In this document: positions 22,585-30,399 of the stretch, piece after piece
Numbering within the stretch: position 1 is the first letter of the stretch
How the letters are laid out: every line of letters starts with the position of its first letter
Origin: Streptomyces olivochromogenes
Lineage (GTDB): Bacteria; Actinomycetota; Actinomycetes; Streptomycetales; Streptomycetaceae
NCBI RefSeq assembly: GCF_021538895.1
Contig: NZ_JADDRL010000083.1
Location: forward strand, 1 to 42,469
Reading direction: 5' to 3'
DNA length: 42,469 bases
The notes under the pieces: model-generated
What the model was told of the DNA's origin: nothing
What the model saw: the letters and a program-made list of their open reading frames with translations, nothing else
Databases searched by the model: none
Made by a program: the position numbers and the translations under genes

Positions 22585-23337
22585 ATGTCCCCCAAGCCGG
22601 TCCTTCTGGTCATCGCCCACGGCAGCCGCGACCCGCGGCACGCCGCGACCGTGCACGCCCTGGTGCGGCGGGTGCGGTCGCTGCGGCCGGGGCTGCGCGT
22701 GGAGACCGGCTTCCTGGACTTCAACGTCCCGTCCGTGCACGGGGTGCTGGAGTCCCTGGCGGCACAGGGCGTACGCGACGTCGTGGCCCTACCCCTCCTG
22801 CTGACCCGCGCCTTCCACGCGAAGGCGGACATCCCCGCGGTGCTGCGGGACGCGCCGCCACGGCTGCGGATCCGGCAGGCGGAGGTGCTCGGCCCCTCCC
22901 CGCTGCTGCTGTCGGCGCTGGAGCGACGGTTGTACGAGGCGGGCCTGACACCCGCCGACAAGTCCTCGACCGGGGTCGTCCTGGCCTCGGCGGGGTCCAG
23001 TGACCCGGAGGCGATCGCAGTGATCGCAGAAATCGCGCGGGAGTGGCGGCACACCGGTTGGTGCGCCGTGCGACCTGCGTTCGCCTCCGCTGCATTTCCC
23101 GCGGGGGTCCCGCGCACCGAGGACGCCGTACGGGAGTTGCGCGCCCTCGGCTGCGAGCGCGTCGCCGTCGCCCCGTACGTCCTGGCCCCCGGCTTCCTGC
23201 CGGACCGCATCGCGCGGGGCGCGGCCGAGGCGGACGTCCTCGCCGACGTGCTCGGCCCGGCGCCGGAGGTGGCACGGCTGCTGCTGGAGCGGTACGACGC
23301 GGCGCGCGCCCCGATGCTGGCCGCCGTGGGCGCCTGA
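22585..23337 (+). CDS. Sirohydrochlorin chelatase-like protein (CbiX family)
   Basis: A 250-residue protein of the CbiX/SirB group with two similar halves. Metal-binding histidines are in HGS (H12 in LLVIAHGSRDPRH) and LTRAFHAKADIP (H77); the second half repeats the fold (VVLASAGSSDPEAIAVIAE, RVAVAPYVLAPGFLPDRIARGAAE) but has degenerated metal ligands. It may insert iron into sirohydrochlorin to make the sirohaem required by the sulfite reductase, which explains its place as the last gene of the operon, 5 bp after ssuC. A cobalt role in cobalamin synthesis cannot be excluded by sequence. Confidence 0.85.
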   Translation: MSPKPVLLVIAHGSRDPRHAATVHALVRRVRSLRPGLRVETGFLDFNVPSVHGVLESLAAQGVRDVVALPLLLTRAFHAKADIPAVLRDAPPRLRIRQAEVLGPSPLLLSALERRLYEAGLTPADKSSTGVVLASAGSSDPEAIAVIAEIAREWRHTGWCAVRPAFASAAFPAGVPRTEDAVRELRALGCERVAVAPYVLAPGFLPDRIARGAAEADVLADVLGPAPEVARLLLERYDAARAPMLAAVGA

Positions 23338-23392
23338 CGGCCGTAGGCACCTGACGGCTGCGGGGGCCTGACGGCTGCGGGTGTCTAACGGC
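23333..23392. repeat. 17-bp tandem repeat between convergent genes
   Basis: Three copies of a 17-bp unit, CCTGACGGCTGCGGGNG-like, at 23333-23349, 23350-23366 and 23367-23383, plus a partial fourth. The first copy holds the stop codon of the chelatase gene; the partial fourth holds the stop codon of the ArsR-type gene on the other strand. Confidence 0.75.
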
Positions 23393-24368
23393 ACAACTCG
23401 TCGCCCAGCCGGGTCCGTGCGTACCGGACGATCCTGCCGCTGCGGGTGCGGCCGAGGAGCCCCGCGTCGTAGAGGACGGCCAGGTGCTGGCTGACCGCAC
23501 CGGCCGTGACGCCCAGGCGGAGGGCGAGTTCCGTGGTGGACGCCGGTTCCGCGAGCAGCAGGAGCAGGCGGGCCCGGGGGCGGCCCAGGAGCCGGATCAG
23601 GGCGCGGTCGGTGACCGGGGGCGGTTCCTCGGAGAGGATCGCCCGGCCGCGTGCCGGATAGATGAGCACCGGGGGCAGCGAGTGGTCCAGCACCGTCTGC
23701 GCGCCCTTGGCGAAGATCGTCGGCATCAGCACCAGGCCTCGCCCCGCGATGCGGATGTCACCCGAAGGCCAGGGGGCGGTGTCCGGCGGCCGGGTCAGCG
23801 ACAGGTGCTCGTCGCTCCACACGAGCCGCGGATCGAGCCCGGAGAACAGCGCGCCCGCGCCCTGTTCCGCGAGCACCCGCGCTTGGTGGGCGAGATCGGC
23901 CTCCAGGATGGTCTGCACCCGCGGCCACCAGTCGGCGGCGAGACAGGTGCGCCAGTAGGCGTCGACCGCGTCCGCGAGCCGGGCGAGGAAGGCCGCGGGG
24001 TCGGCGAGGCCGCGCGCGACGACGGGCGGCAGGGCGTCCTCGGTGCGGTAGGTGGCCCGGAAGTCGGCGACGACCACGTCCACCGGAGTGGCGCGGACCT
24101 GGTCCAGTTCGTCGGCGAAGGCGGGGCGGGCCCGCTCGGGGCGCGGCGTGACGAAGTCCGGCAGCCACAGCCAGGGCGAGACGAGGGCGGTGAGCAGTTC
24201 GCGGTCGAGGGACTCCATGCGCGGGCGGATGCGGCGCAGCCAGGGCCGGTGGTGGGGATAGCGGGCCGGGTCGTGCAGACAGCGCAGGGAGAACACCGCC
24301 TCCTGCAGCGGGGAGTAGGCGAAGGAGGTGGTGGCGAGGTCGTCGACGGCGAAGCGGAACTCAATCAT
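23385..24368 (-). CDS. ArsR-type regulator with N-terminal DUF5937-like domain
   Basis: A 327-residue regulator. The first 240 residues match the large effector domain seen in DUF5937 proteins (MIEFRFAVDDLATTSFAYSPLQEAVFSL, HHRPWLRRIRP, LLTALVSPWLWLPDFVTPRP). The C-terminus is an ArsR winged helix: LLGRPRARLLLLLAEPASTTELALRLGVTAGAVSQHLAVLYDAGLLGRTRSGRIVRYART. It lacks an obvious metal-cysteine motif, so the ligand is likely organic. I start it at ATG 24368; upstream frame extension is not family-like. TAGCGT 8 nt before the ATG lies inside a 29-bp palindrome that also covers the start codon, which suggests autorepression. It is divergent from the MFS gene, the probable target. Confidence 0.87.
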   Translation of the reverse strand: MIEFRFAVDDLATTSFAYSPLQEAVFSLRCLHDPARYPHHRPWLRRIRPRMESLDRELLTALVSPWLWLPDFVTPRPERARPAFADELDQVRATPVDVVVADFRATYRTEDALPPVVARGLADPAAFLARLADAVDAYWRTCLAADWWPRVQTILEADLAHQARVLAEQGAGALFSGLDPRLVWSDEHLSLTRPPDTAPWPSGDIRIAGRGLVLMPTIFAKGAQTVLDHSLPPVLIYPARGRAILSEEPPPVTDRALIRLLGRPRARLLLLLAEPASTTELALRLGVTAGAVSQHLAVLYDAGLLGRTRSGRIVRYARTRLGDELCR

Positions 24369-24390
24369 TGAGCGCCACGCTAAATGATTG
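24362..24390. promoter_or_regulatory. Operator-like inverted repeat over the regulator start codon
   Basis: CAATCATTGAGCG (24362-24374) and CGCTAAATGATTG (24378-24390) are inverted repeats matching at 12 of 13 positions with a 3-bp spacer. The repeat contains the regulator's ATG (24366-24368) and its -10-like TAGCGT (24377-24382), so a bound protein would block RNA polymerase. Confidence 0.75.
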
Positions 24391-24424
24391 TCGGCATCCC
24401 ATGGCCCGGGGTTTCGCTGGTTCC

Positions 24425-25729
24425 ATGACGACGACACCGGATTCCCCGGCCTCCGGCCCAGGGACGGACGCGCGCCCGGAGCGCGCCACCCGAGCCGCCG
24501 GACTGCTCCCCGCCGATCCGGCCCTGCGCAGGGCCACGCTCCTCACCGTGGTCAACTCCCTCGGCAACGGGCTCTACTTCCCGCTGGGCGTCCTGTACTT
24601 CACCCGCATCGTCGGCCTCGACGCCACCGCGGTCGGCTTCGGAATGACGGTCGCCGGGCTGGTCGGGGTCGTGGCGGGCGTCCCGGCGGGACGGGCCGCC
24701 GACCGGTGGGGCGCCCGGCAGGTGGGGGCGCTGCTGTGGGGCGGCACCGGGGTGGCCACGGCGGCCTACGTCCTGGTGGACTCGTACGCCGGTTTCCTTC
24801 TCTCGGTGGTGTGCGCGACCGGGCTGCAGATGGCCAGTCGCGGGGTGCAGGGCGCGGTCTACGCGGACGTGCTGCCCGCGGCCACCCGCGTGGAGGCGCG
24901 CGCCTATCTGCGGATGGTCACGAACGTGGGCATCGGCGTGGGCGGGGTGTTCGGGGCTGTGGCGCTCCAACTCGACACGCGGGCCGCGTATGTGATGGCG
25001 ATCGTGCTGAACGCGCTGTCGTTCCTCGGGCCCGCCCTGATGGTGCGCCGGCTGCCGCTGGCGCCGCACGCACGGGACCGGCAGCCGCACGCGGCCGACG
25101 CACCGGCCGCCGACCGCTGGCGCGCGGTGCGGGACCTGCCGTATCTGACGGTGACCGTGCTGAACGCGGTGCTGTGCGTGCAGTACACCCTGATCGAGGT
25201 CGGTCTGCCCCTGTGGATCGTCGAGCGGACCGAGGCGCCGCGCTGGACGGCGGCCCTGTTGCTGATCGTCAACTGCGTGCTGGTGGCGCTGCTCCAGGTG
25301 CGGGTGGCCCGCGGTGCCTCCCAAGTCCCCTCCGCGGTACGGGCGATGGGCTGGGCGGGCCCGCTGCTCACCGCGTCCTGCGCCGTGTACGCCGTGTCGG
25401 CGGGGCTGCCCGCGGTGTGGGCCGTGCTGGCGCTGACCGTGGGCGCGGTGGTACACGTCTTCGCCGAGGTGCTGGCCGCCGCGGGCGGCTGGACGCTGGG
25501 CTACGAACTCGCCGACGCCCGCGCCCACGGCGTCTACCAGGGTGTGTTCGGTGCGGGGATGTCGGCCGGGATGATGGCGGGCCCGGCGCTGGTCACGGTG
25601 ACCGCGATCCAGCACGGCAGGGTGGGCTGGGCGCTGCTGGGCGTGATGTTCGCGGCGGCCGGTCTCGCGGTGCGTCCCGCCGTGCGCTGGGCACGACGGG
25701 ACGGTGACTGGCGGGGCGAGCCCGCCTGA
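24425..25729 (+). CDS. MFS transporter (exporter type)
   Basis: A 434-residue major facilitator protein with about 12 hydrophobic helices. The motif-A loop GRAADRWGARQVG follows helix 2, and the second half repeats the architecture. The N-terminus is soluble and proline-rich, so the start at 24425 is supported by the divergent operator rather than a strong ribosome binding site. The family usually exports drugs or metabolites by proton antiport; the substrate is unknown. It lies 35 bp after an ArsR-type operator and is probably induced by the ligand of the divergent regulator. The stop codon sits in an 18-bp tandem repeat and a hairpin. Confidence 0.88.
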   Translation: MTTTPDSPASGPGTDARPERATRAAGLLPADPALRRATLLTVVNSLGNGLYFPLGVLYFTRIVGLDATAVGFGMTVAGLVGVVAGVPAGRAADRWGARQVGALLWGGTGVATAAYVLVDSYAGFLLSVVCATGLQMASRGVQGAVYADVLPAATRVEARAYLRMVTNVGIGVGGVFGAVALQLDTRAAYVMAIVLNALSFLGPALMVRRLPLAPHARDRQPHAADAPAADRWRAVRDLPYLTVTVLNAVLCVQYTLIEVGLPLWIVERTEAPRWTAALLLIVNCVLVALLQVRVARGASQVPSAVRAMGWAGPLLTASCAVYAVSAGLPAVWAVLALTVGAVVHVFAEVLAAAGGWTLGYELADARAHGVYQGVFGAGMSAGMMAGPALVTVTAIQHGRVGWALLGVMFAAAGLAVRPAVRWARRDGDWRGEPA

Positions 25730-25748
25730 CGGGGCGAGCCCGCCCTGC
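25713..25748. repeat. 18-bp tandem duplication at the MFS stop codon
   Basis: GGGGCGAGCCCGCCTGAC (25713-25730) is followed directly by GGGGCGAGCCCGCCCTGC (25731-25748). The first copy contains the TGA of the MFS gene, and each copy can form a small hairpin with GGCGGG-like arms. Confidence 0.75.
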
Positions 25749-25820
25749 GGGGCGTTGGGCCGTCCGCGGTCCGGCGCTCCCCTGTGACGTCGGTCCGCGG
25801 ACGACCGGCCGGCACACGGC

Positions 25821-25842
25821 TACCGGCTCGCCCGAGCCGGTA
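25821..25842. terminator. Bidirectional hairpin between convergent genes
   Basis: TACCGGCTC (25821-25829) and GAGCCGGTA (25834-25842) form a perfect 9-bp stem with a GCCC loop, midway between the MFS gene and the convergent beta-helix gene. No T tract follows. Confidence 0.7.
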
Positions 25843-25941
25843 TGCCGCATCCCGCTTTTGATACTGCGTCGCCGGCGCCGAACGTGTCACACCAGGGGAG
25901 TTTTCCGTCGCAGTCGAACCGAAATGGCCAACAGACCGCCG

Positions 25942-28569
25942 TTATGGGGCAGTTGCTCGGGTCGTCGCGGTGACCGTGGCCGCGGGTCCGGTGCCGGCCG
26001 CCGTCACCGCCGCGACGGTCACGGTGTAGGACGTGCCGGGCCGCAGCCCGCCGATCACCCGGAACATGCCCTTGGCGGAGGGCTGGGTGACCAGGACGTC
26101 CCGGCCGGTGACGCCGATCGGATCCCGGCCGTCGGAGACCGTCACCCGGTAGCCGACGACCTTCGCGTCGCCCGTGGCGGTCGGCGGGGTCCAGGCGAGG
26201 GTCGCCGCGGTTGCCGCCGTACGCAGCTTGGGACTTGTCGGCGCTCCGGGCAGCGTGCTCGCGGCCGTCGGTGCCAGCGGTGCCGAGGCGAGGGACGGGG
26301 CACTGCTGCCGCGGGCGTTGGCCGCGGTGACCGTCACCCTGAACGGCCCGCCGGACGAGGGCAGTCCGCCGATCCGCACGAGCGCCGTGCGCTTGAACTC
26401 CGCTGCGGAGACGGCCTGTTCGGCGACGTTGCCCCCCGACGTGTCGTAGGCCCGCGCCGTGTACCCGGTCACCGGTGAACCCCCGGCCACGAAGCTGGGG
26501 TTGAAGGTGACGTACAGGGCGTCGACGCCCGCGGTGGTCGTCCCGACCCGGGACGGCGGTTCGGGGACGGACGGCGCCGCGACGGTGCGCTCCAGCAGGA
26601 CGCGGTAGGGCCGCTCCAGTCCGGCGTTGCCCAGGATCTCCGGTGGGACGTCGGAGGGGGACGCCATGATCCGGTTGCCCGTGGTGACGAGGCCCTTGTT
26701 GTCGCCGTCGGCCGTGCCCTCCTCCCACCAGTTGTCCTGCACGAGGGTCGGGTCGTTGTTGCCGAGGCCGTCGCGGTAGTCGGTGTGGCGGGAGGCGACG
26801 TTGGCGTACGAGGCGTGGTGGAGCACGTTGCCCCGGACCGTCTCGTAGGTGCAGCCGTTGTCGGTGTAGACGCTCTTGCCGAGGCCCCACTGGTCGTGGA
26901 CGACGTTGCCGGTGACCTTCTCGCCGTCGGCCATCGAGGTGCCGGTCAGGCCTTGGGTGTAGATGCCGCCGCCGTCGTCGAGCATCTGCATGTAGTCGAA
27001 GATCAGGTTGTCGCGCACGGCGTTGCCGTGGCTCGGGTTGGGGGTGGCGGGGTCGCCGATCTTGTCGGGCCAGCCGCCCCAGCCCAGGGAGATCGCGGAG
27101 TAGCCGACGTGGTCGATCTGGTTGTGGGCGATGGTGTTGTCGTGGGTGTAGCCGTTGAGGACGGCGACTCCGCCGTGGTACTCGCGGGGCAGGCCGTAGA
27201 GGTGATTGTTCGTCACCGTCACGCCGGACGCCGGGGTCTGCCCGTCCACACCGCCGATCTCCAGACCGTTGCCGGAGATGTCGGTGAAGATGCTGCCGGT
27301 GACGGCCGCGTCCTCGCTGCCCGTCCCCAACTCCAGCCCGGAAGCGCCGAGATGGGCGAAGACGTCGTCGGCGAACTCGATGCGCCGCCCGTGTGTGACG
27401 GACACGTTGCCCGGCATCTTCGTCCAGGACGCGAAGGGGCAGGTGCCGCCCTCGACGTACCGGCACAGCCCCTGGGTGGCCCATCCCTTGTCGCCGGTGA
27501 TGGTGTAGCCGGCCTGGATCTCGGAGAAGCCCTCGGGGGTGGAGGGGGTCAGCCAGGTCGCGTAGCTGAACCGGAGCCCGCGCAGGGCGATGTCGTGGAC
27601 GGGGGCGTCGGCGGTGCCCCGCCCGTCGAGCAGTTTCTCCGCGGACGCCGCCTCGACGTCGGCGCGGGCGAGGTCCTCGCCCTTGTGGGGCAGGTAGTAG
27701 ACGGTGCGGGACCCCTTGTCCAGGTACCACTCGCCGGGCTGGTCGAGGAGTTCGTAGGCGTTCTCGACGTACGACGGCCTGCCGCCGTTGGTGAGGTGCC
27801 CCGGGCCGACCATGCTGACGGTGCGGCCGGGGATGTCGGGGAACTCGACCCGCTTGTTGGAGTTGTCCCAGCAGGGCTGGGCCATCGTGATGGTGGTGCC
27901 CTCGGCGGAGGCGACCGGGCAGCGGGGCTCGGTCCACTGGCCCAGCCCGTTGCGCTCGACGTTCCACAGGGCCTCGCCGCTGGTGTAGACGAACTCGGCG
28001 TCGGCCGGACGCTTCCAGTGGGCGAGGGTGTCGGAGGACGCGGTGTAGCCGGTGGCGGTCTGGGTGAGGGTGACCGGTACGGCCCCGCGGGCCCGCTGGG
28101 CGCGCACTCCGCCGACGTACAACTGCCGTGTGGCGGCGAGCCCTTGAGGTGCGCGCGCGGACCACAGACCCGGCCGCCCCGGTACCGGGTGCCAGCCGGT
28201 GACCCGGCGGCCGCCGCTGATGACGGTGTCGCCGGTGCCCTGCCAGATCACCCGGTGGCCGTTCGTGCCGGAGTCGCGGGCGTCGAGGACGAGCGGCCCG
28301 GTGCGGCGGTAGGTGCCGGGCGCCAGGTGGACCGTGAGGTCGGCGCTCAGGTTCCCGGCCCTGGCGCGGACCAGGTCGCGGGCGCGCTCCAGGGTGCGGA
28401 CGGGATGTCGCGGGGTGCCGTCGGCGTGGTCGTCGCCGGCGGGTGAGACGTGGACGTCCGAGGAGGCGGCCCGCAGCGGGGCGGCGAGGGCCGAGGGCCC
28501 GGCCACCACCCCGAGGACGAGGCCGGCGGAGGCGAGGGTGACGAGGGCGGCTCTTCGGTGCGTGGGCAT
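25942..28569 (-). CDS. Secreted right-handed beta-helix protein with fibronectin type III tail
   Basis: An 875-residue exported protein. The signal peptide (MPTHRRAALVTLASAGLVLGVVAGPSALAA) ends near residue 30. VHVSPAGDDHADGTPRHPVRTLERARDLVR and VHLAPGTYRRTGPLVLDARDSG are the opening of beta-helix proteins of the GH141/GH120-like kind. Residues about 340-650 are a parallel beta-helix with repeated N- and G-rich turns (VTNNHLYGL, DNTIAHNQIDHVGYSAISLGWGG, GNVVHDQWGLGKSVYTDNGCTYETVRGNVLHHASY). Two fibronectin type III domains follow (about 665-775 and 777-875). It is likely a polysaccharide-degrading enzyme secreted to the medium; the exact sugar is not predictable. GGGAGGGG precedes the ATG at 28569. 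Confidence 0.85.
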   Translation of the reverse strand: MPTHRRAALVTLASAGLVLGVVAGPSALAAPLRAASSDVHVSPAGDDHADGTPRHPVRTLERARDLVRARAGNLSADLTVHLAPGTYRRTGPLVLDARDSGTNGHRVIWQGTGDTVISGGRRVTGWHPVPGRPGLWSARAPQGLAATRQLYVGGVRAQRARGAVPVTLTQTATGYTASSDTLAHWKRPADAEFVYTSGEALWNVERNGLGQWTEPRCPVASAEGTTITMAQPCWDNSNKRVEFPDIPGRTVSMVGPGHLTNGGRPSYVENAYELLDQPGEWYLDKGSRTVYYLPHKGEDLARADVEAASAEKLLDGRGTADAPVHDIALRGLRFSYATWLTPSTPEGFSEIQAGYTITGDKGWATQGLCRYVEGGTCPFASWTKMPGNVSVTHGRRIEFADDVFAHLGASGLELGTGSEDAAVTGSIFTDISGNGLEIGGVDGQTPASGVTVTNNHLYGLPREYHGGVAVLNGYTHDNTIAHNQIDHVGYSAISLGWGGWPDKIGDPATPNPSHGNAVRDNLIFDYMQMLDDGGGIYTQGLTGTSMADGEKVTGNVVHDQWGLGKSVYTDNGCTYETVRGNVLHHASYANVASRHTDYRDGLGNNDPTLVQDNWWEEGTADGDNKGLVTTGNRIMASPSDVPPEILGNAGLERPYRVLLERTVAAPSVPEPPSRVGTTTAGVDALYVTFNPSFVAGGSPVTGYTARAYDTSGGNVAEQAVSAAEFKRTALVRIGGLPSSGGPFRVTVTAANARGSSAPSLASAPLAPTAASTLPGAPTSPKLRTAATAATLAWTPPTATGDAKVVGYRVTVSDGRDPIGVTGRDVLVTQPSAKGMFRVIGGLRPGTSYTVTVAAVTAAGTGPAATVTATTRATAP

Positions 28570-28692
28570 GTACCCCTCCCGTGGGATCAGCCTGTACCCA
28601 ACGCCCGGAAAGGTAGGAGCACTTGGATGCGCCAGTCAATGAAAGCGACCGGAAATGACGCGGATCCTCCGACTGGCCGAGAAGTCATCCGA

Positions 28693-29295
28693 TCAGTCGG
28701 AGCGGAGCGCTCCCGTGCCCAGTCGGGGATCCCGGCCGCTCGCCGCCAGCGCCCGGTCGAAGACGGGCGCGTCCTCGGGCACGGGCACCGGGTCGGCGAA
28801 GCCGTCGTACTGCCGGTAGAGAGCGCCGTGGGTCTCGACCACGTCGTGGACGAGGCGGGCGGCCCCCTCCGAGACGCGGTACTCCTGACCGGTGGCGGTG
28901 GCGACGTCCCAGCCGTGCACCGCCATCTCCTTGATGATCATCGAGGCGAGTTCGGCCGCCGGCATCTTCGCCATGCCTAGATCGACCTCGCCCTCCCACA
29001 CCGCCGGGTCCGCCCAGAGGGCGACGGCACGGTCCAGCTGGGCGGCGTAGACCTCGGCCCAGTCCGCGTCCGCCGTGAAGTCGCGGGCGGTCAGCTCCTC
29101 GGGGAGCTGGGTGCGCCGGGCGCGGTGTTCCAGGCCGTAGGAGGTGTAGAGGACCCAGTGGTTGACGAGGGCGCGCACGTCCCAGTCGGGGCAGTGGGTC
29201 GGGTCGGCCAGCCGCGCCGCCGGGACGCCGCGCGCGACACGCGCGGCCTCGGCGGCACATTCGATCATGTACGGGTGCATGTCTTCGTGCGTCAT
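28693..29295 (-). CDS. TIGR03086-type metal-binding (DinB/MDMPI-like) protein
   Basis: A 200-residue four-helix-bundle protein of the mycothiol-dependent maleylpyruvate-isomerase-like group. The opening (MIECAAEAARVARGVPAARLADPTHCPDWDVRALVNHWV) and the GWDVATATGQ segment are characteristic: the first bundle histidine is in HCPDW or NHW, a further one in VHGWD. Homologues bind a metal and may use mycothiol; the substrate is unknown. The ATG at 29295 has TAGCGT 7 nt upstream and no ribosome binding site, hence leaderless. It lies between the reductase gene and the beta-helix gene on the same strand. Confidence 0.82.
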   Translation of the reverse strand: MTHEDMHPYMIECAAEAARVARGVPAARLADPTHCPDWDVRALVNHWVLYTSYGLEHRARRTQLPEELTARDFTADADWAEVYAAQLDRAVALWADPAVWEGEVDLGMAKMPAAELASMIIKEMAVHGWDVATATGQEYRVSEGAARLVHDVVETHGALYRQYDGFADPVPVPEDAPVFDRALAASGRDPRLGTGALRSD

Positions 29296-29302
29296 GCGCC
29301 CC

Positions 29303-29308
29303 ACGCTA
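29303..29308 (-). promoter_or_regulatory. -10 hexamer TAGCGT of the TIGR03086-type gene
   Basis: TAGCGT on the reverse strand lies 7 nt before the ATG at 29295, fitting a leaderless promoter. No convincing -35 is seen. Confidence 0.45.
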
Positions 29309-29320
29309 GGCAGGCCGCGC

Positions 29321-30343
29321 TCAGCCCTCTTGAACAAACGCGACAGCCTCGTCCGCCCGCCGGACGAGCTCGGCGACGGGCATCGAGCCGGGGGCCCGCC
29401 GCTCCCGCGCGAACGCGTTGGCGAGCCGCTGGAGCAGCTCGTTCAGCGGGGTCGGTACGCCGTGCAGGCGCCCCAGCAGGACGATCTCGCCGTTGAGATG
29501 GTCGGCCTCGATGGTGCCGGTGCCCCGGCTCAGCGACTGCCAGGAGGAGCCGCCGCCGCGCGGGGCTCCTTCGAGCGGGACGAGGGTGACCTTGTCGCCG
29601 CGCGCCTCCTGTTGCTCCTCGGCGCTCACGTGGGTGATCCCGGCGGCGTCGAGCACCCGCTCGCCCTCGGCCCGCACCCGGGCGTACAGGGCCCGCGCGG
29701 CCTCGTCCTCGACCGGGCCGCTGATCGCCTCGACGGCGTTGCCGAGGTTGCCGAGCAGCTTGGCGTACTGCCAGCGGGCGACGTCGGTCACGACCGGCGC
29801 CTCGAAGTGGGCGGCCGCCAGGTCGGCGGCGATCCGCCGGGCGGTGTCGTCGCTGCCGTGCGGGTAGCGGCCGAGGTGCAGGATGCCGGTGAGCGGGGTG
29901 CCGGCGGCCGAGACGACCCCGGGTTCGACGAGGGTCGAGGGCAGCCAGACGCAGACGCCGTACACCCGCCGGAAGCGGCGCAGGGCAAGGCGCGGGCTCT
30001 CCACCCCGTTCTGCGCGCACACCAGCGGCAGTCGCTCCTGCGCCGTACCGCCGCCCGCGACCGGCACCGGGCCCCAGGTGTCCAGCGCGGCCACGCTGTC
30101 CTGCGTCTTCACGGCGAGCACGAGCACGTCGTCGGCCCGCAGTTCGCCGAGCGGGCCGGGCCCGTCCACGACGGGCAGCCGGTACGTCAGCTCGCCCTCC
30201 GGCACCCGCAGCCGCAGCCCCCGCTCGTCCAGCGCCGTGTGGTGCTTGCCCCGCGCGACGAGCACGACCTCGCGCCCGGCCTGGGCCAGCCGTCCCCCGA
30301 CGGTGCCGCCGACCGCGCCTGCCCCGATGATGATGTAGCGCAT
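29321..30343 (-). CDS. 2-dehydropantoate 2-reductase-like NADPH-dependent oxidoreductase
   Basis: A 340-residue two-domain protein of the ketopantoate reductase (ApbA/PanE) family. GAGAVGG at residues 7-13 is the NADP-binding loop; VLVLAVKTQDS and CAQNGVES are the conserved KT and NG motifs; the C-terminal helical domain has KLLGNLGNAVEAISG and HLNGEIVLLGRLHGVPTPLNELL. It may reduce ketopantoate in the pantothenate pathway or a similar keto acid; no pantothenate gene is nearby, so the substrate stays open. It is divergent from the transglutaminase-like gene across 56 bp. Confidence 0.87.
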   Translation of the reverse strand: MRYIIIGAGAVGGTVGGRLAQAGREVVLVARGKHHTALDERGLRLRVPEGELTYRLPVVDGPGPLGELRADDVLVLAVKTQDSVAALDTWGPVPVAGGGTAQERLPLVCAQNGVESPRLALRRFRRVYGVCVWLPSTLVEPGVVSAAGTPLTGILHLGRYPHGSDDTARRIAADLAAAHFEAPVVTDVARWQYAKLLGNLGNAVEAISGPVEDEAARALYARVRAEGERVLDAAGITHVSAEEQQEARGDKVTLVPLEGAPRGGGSSWQSLSRGTGTIEADHLNGEIVLLGRLHGVPTPLNELLQRLANAFARERRAPGSMPVAELVRRADEAVAFVQEG

Positions 30344-30362
30344 ACCGAGGAGCCTCGCACAG

Positions 30363-30393
30363 TTGACCTTGCCCCTGGGGCAGAGTCGAGGGT
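30363..30393 (+). promoter_or_regulatory. Promoter with internal palindrome TGCCCC-T-GGGGCA
   Basis: TTGACC (30363-30368) and GAGGGT (30388-30393), 19 bp apart, end 6 nt before the ATG at 30400, suiting a leaderless start. The spacer contains a perfect 13-bp palindrome (30370-30382) that could be an operator shared with the divergent reductase gene. Confidence 0.45.
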
Positions 30394-30399
30394 GCGGGC

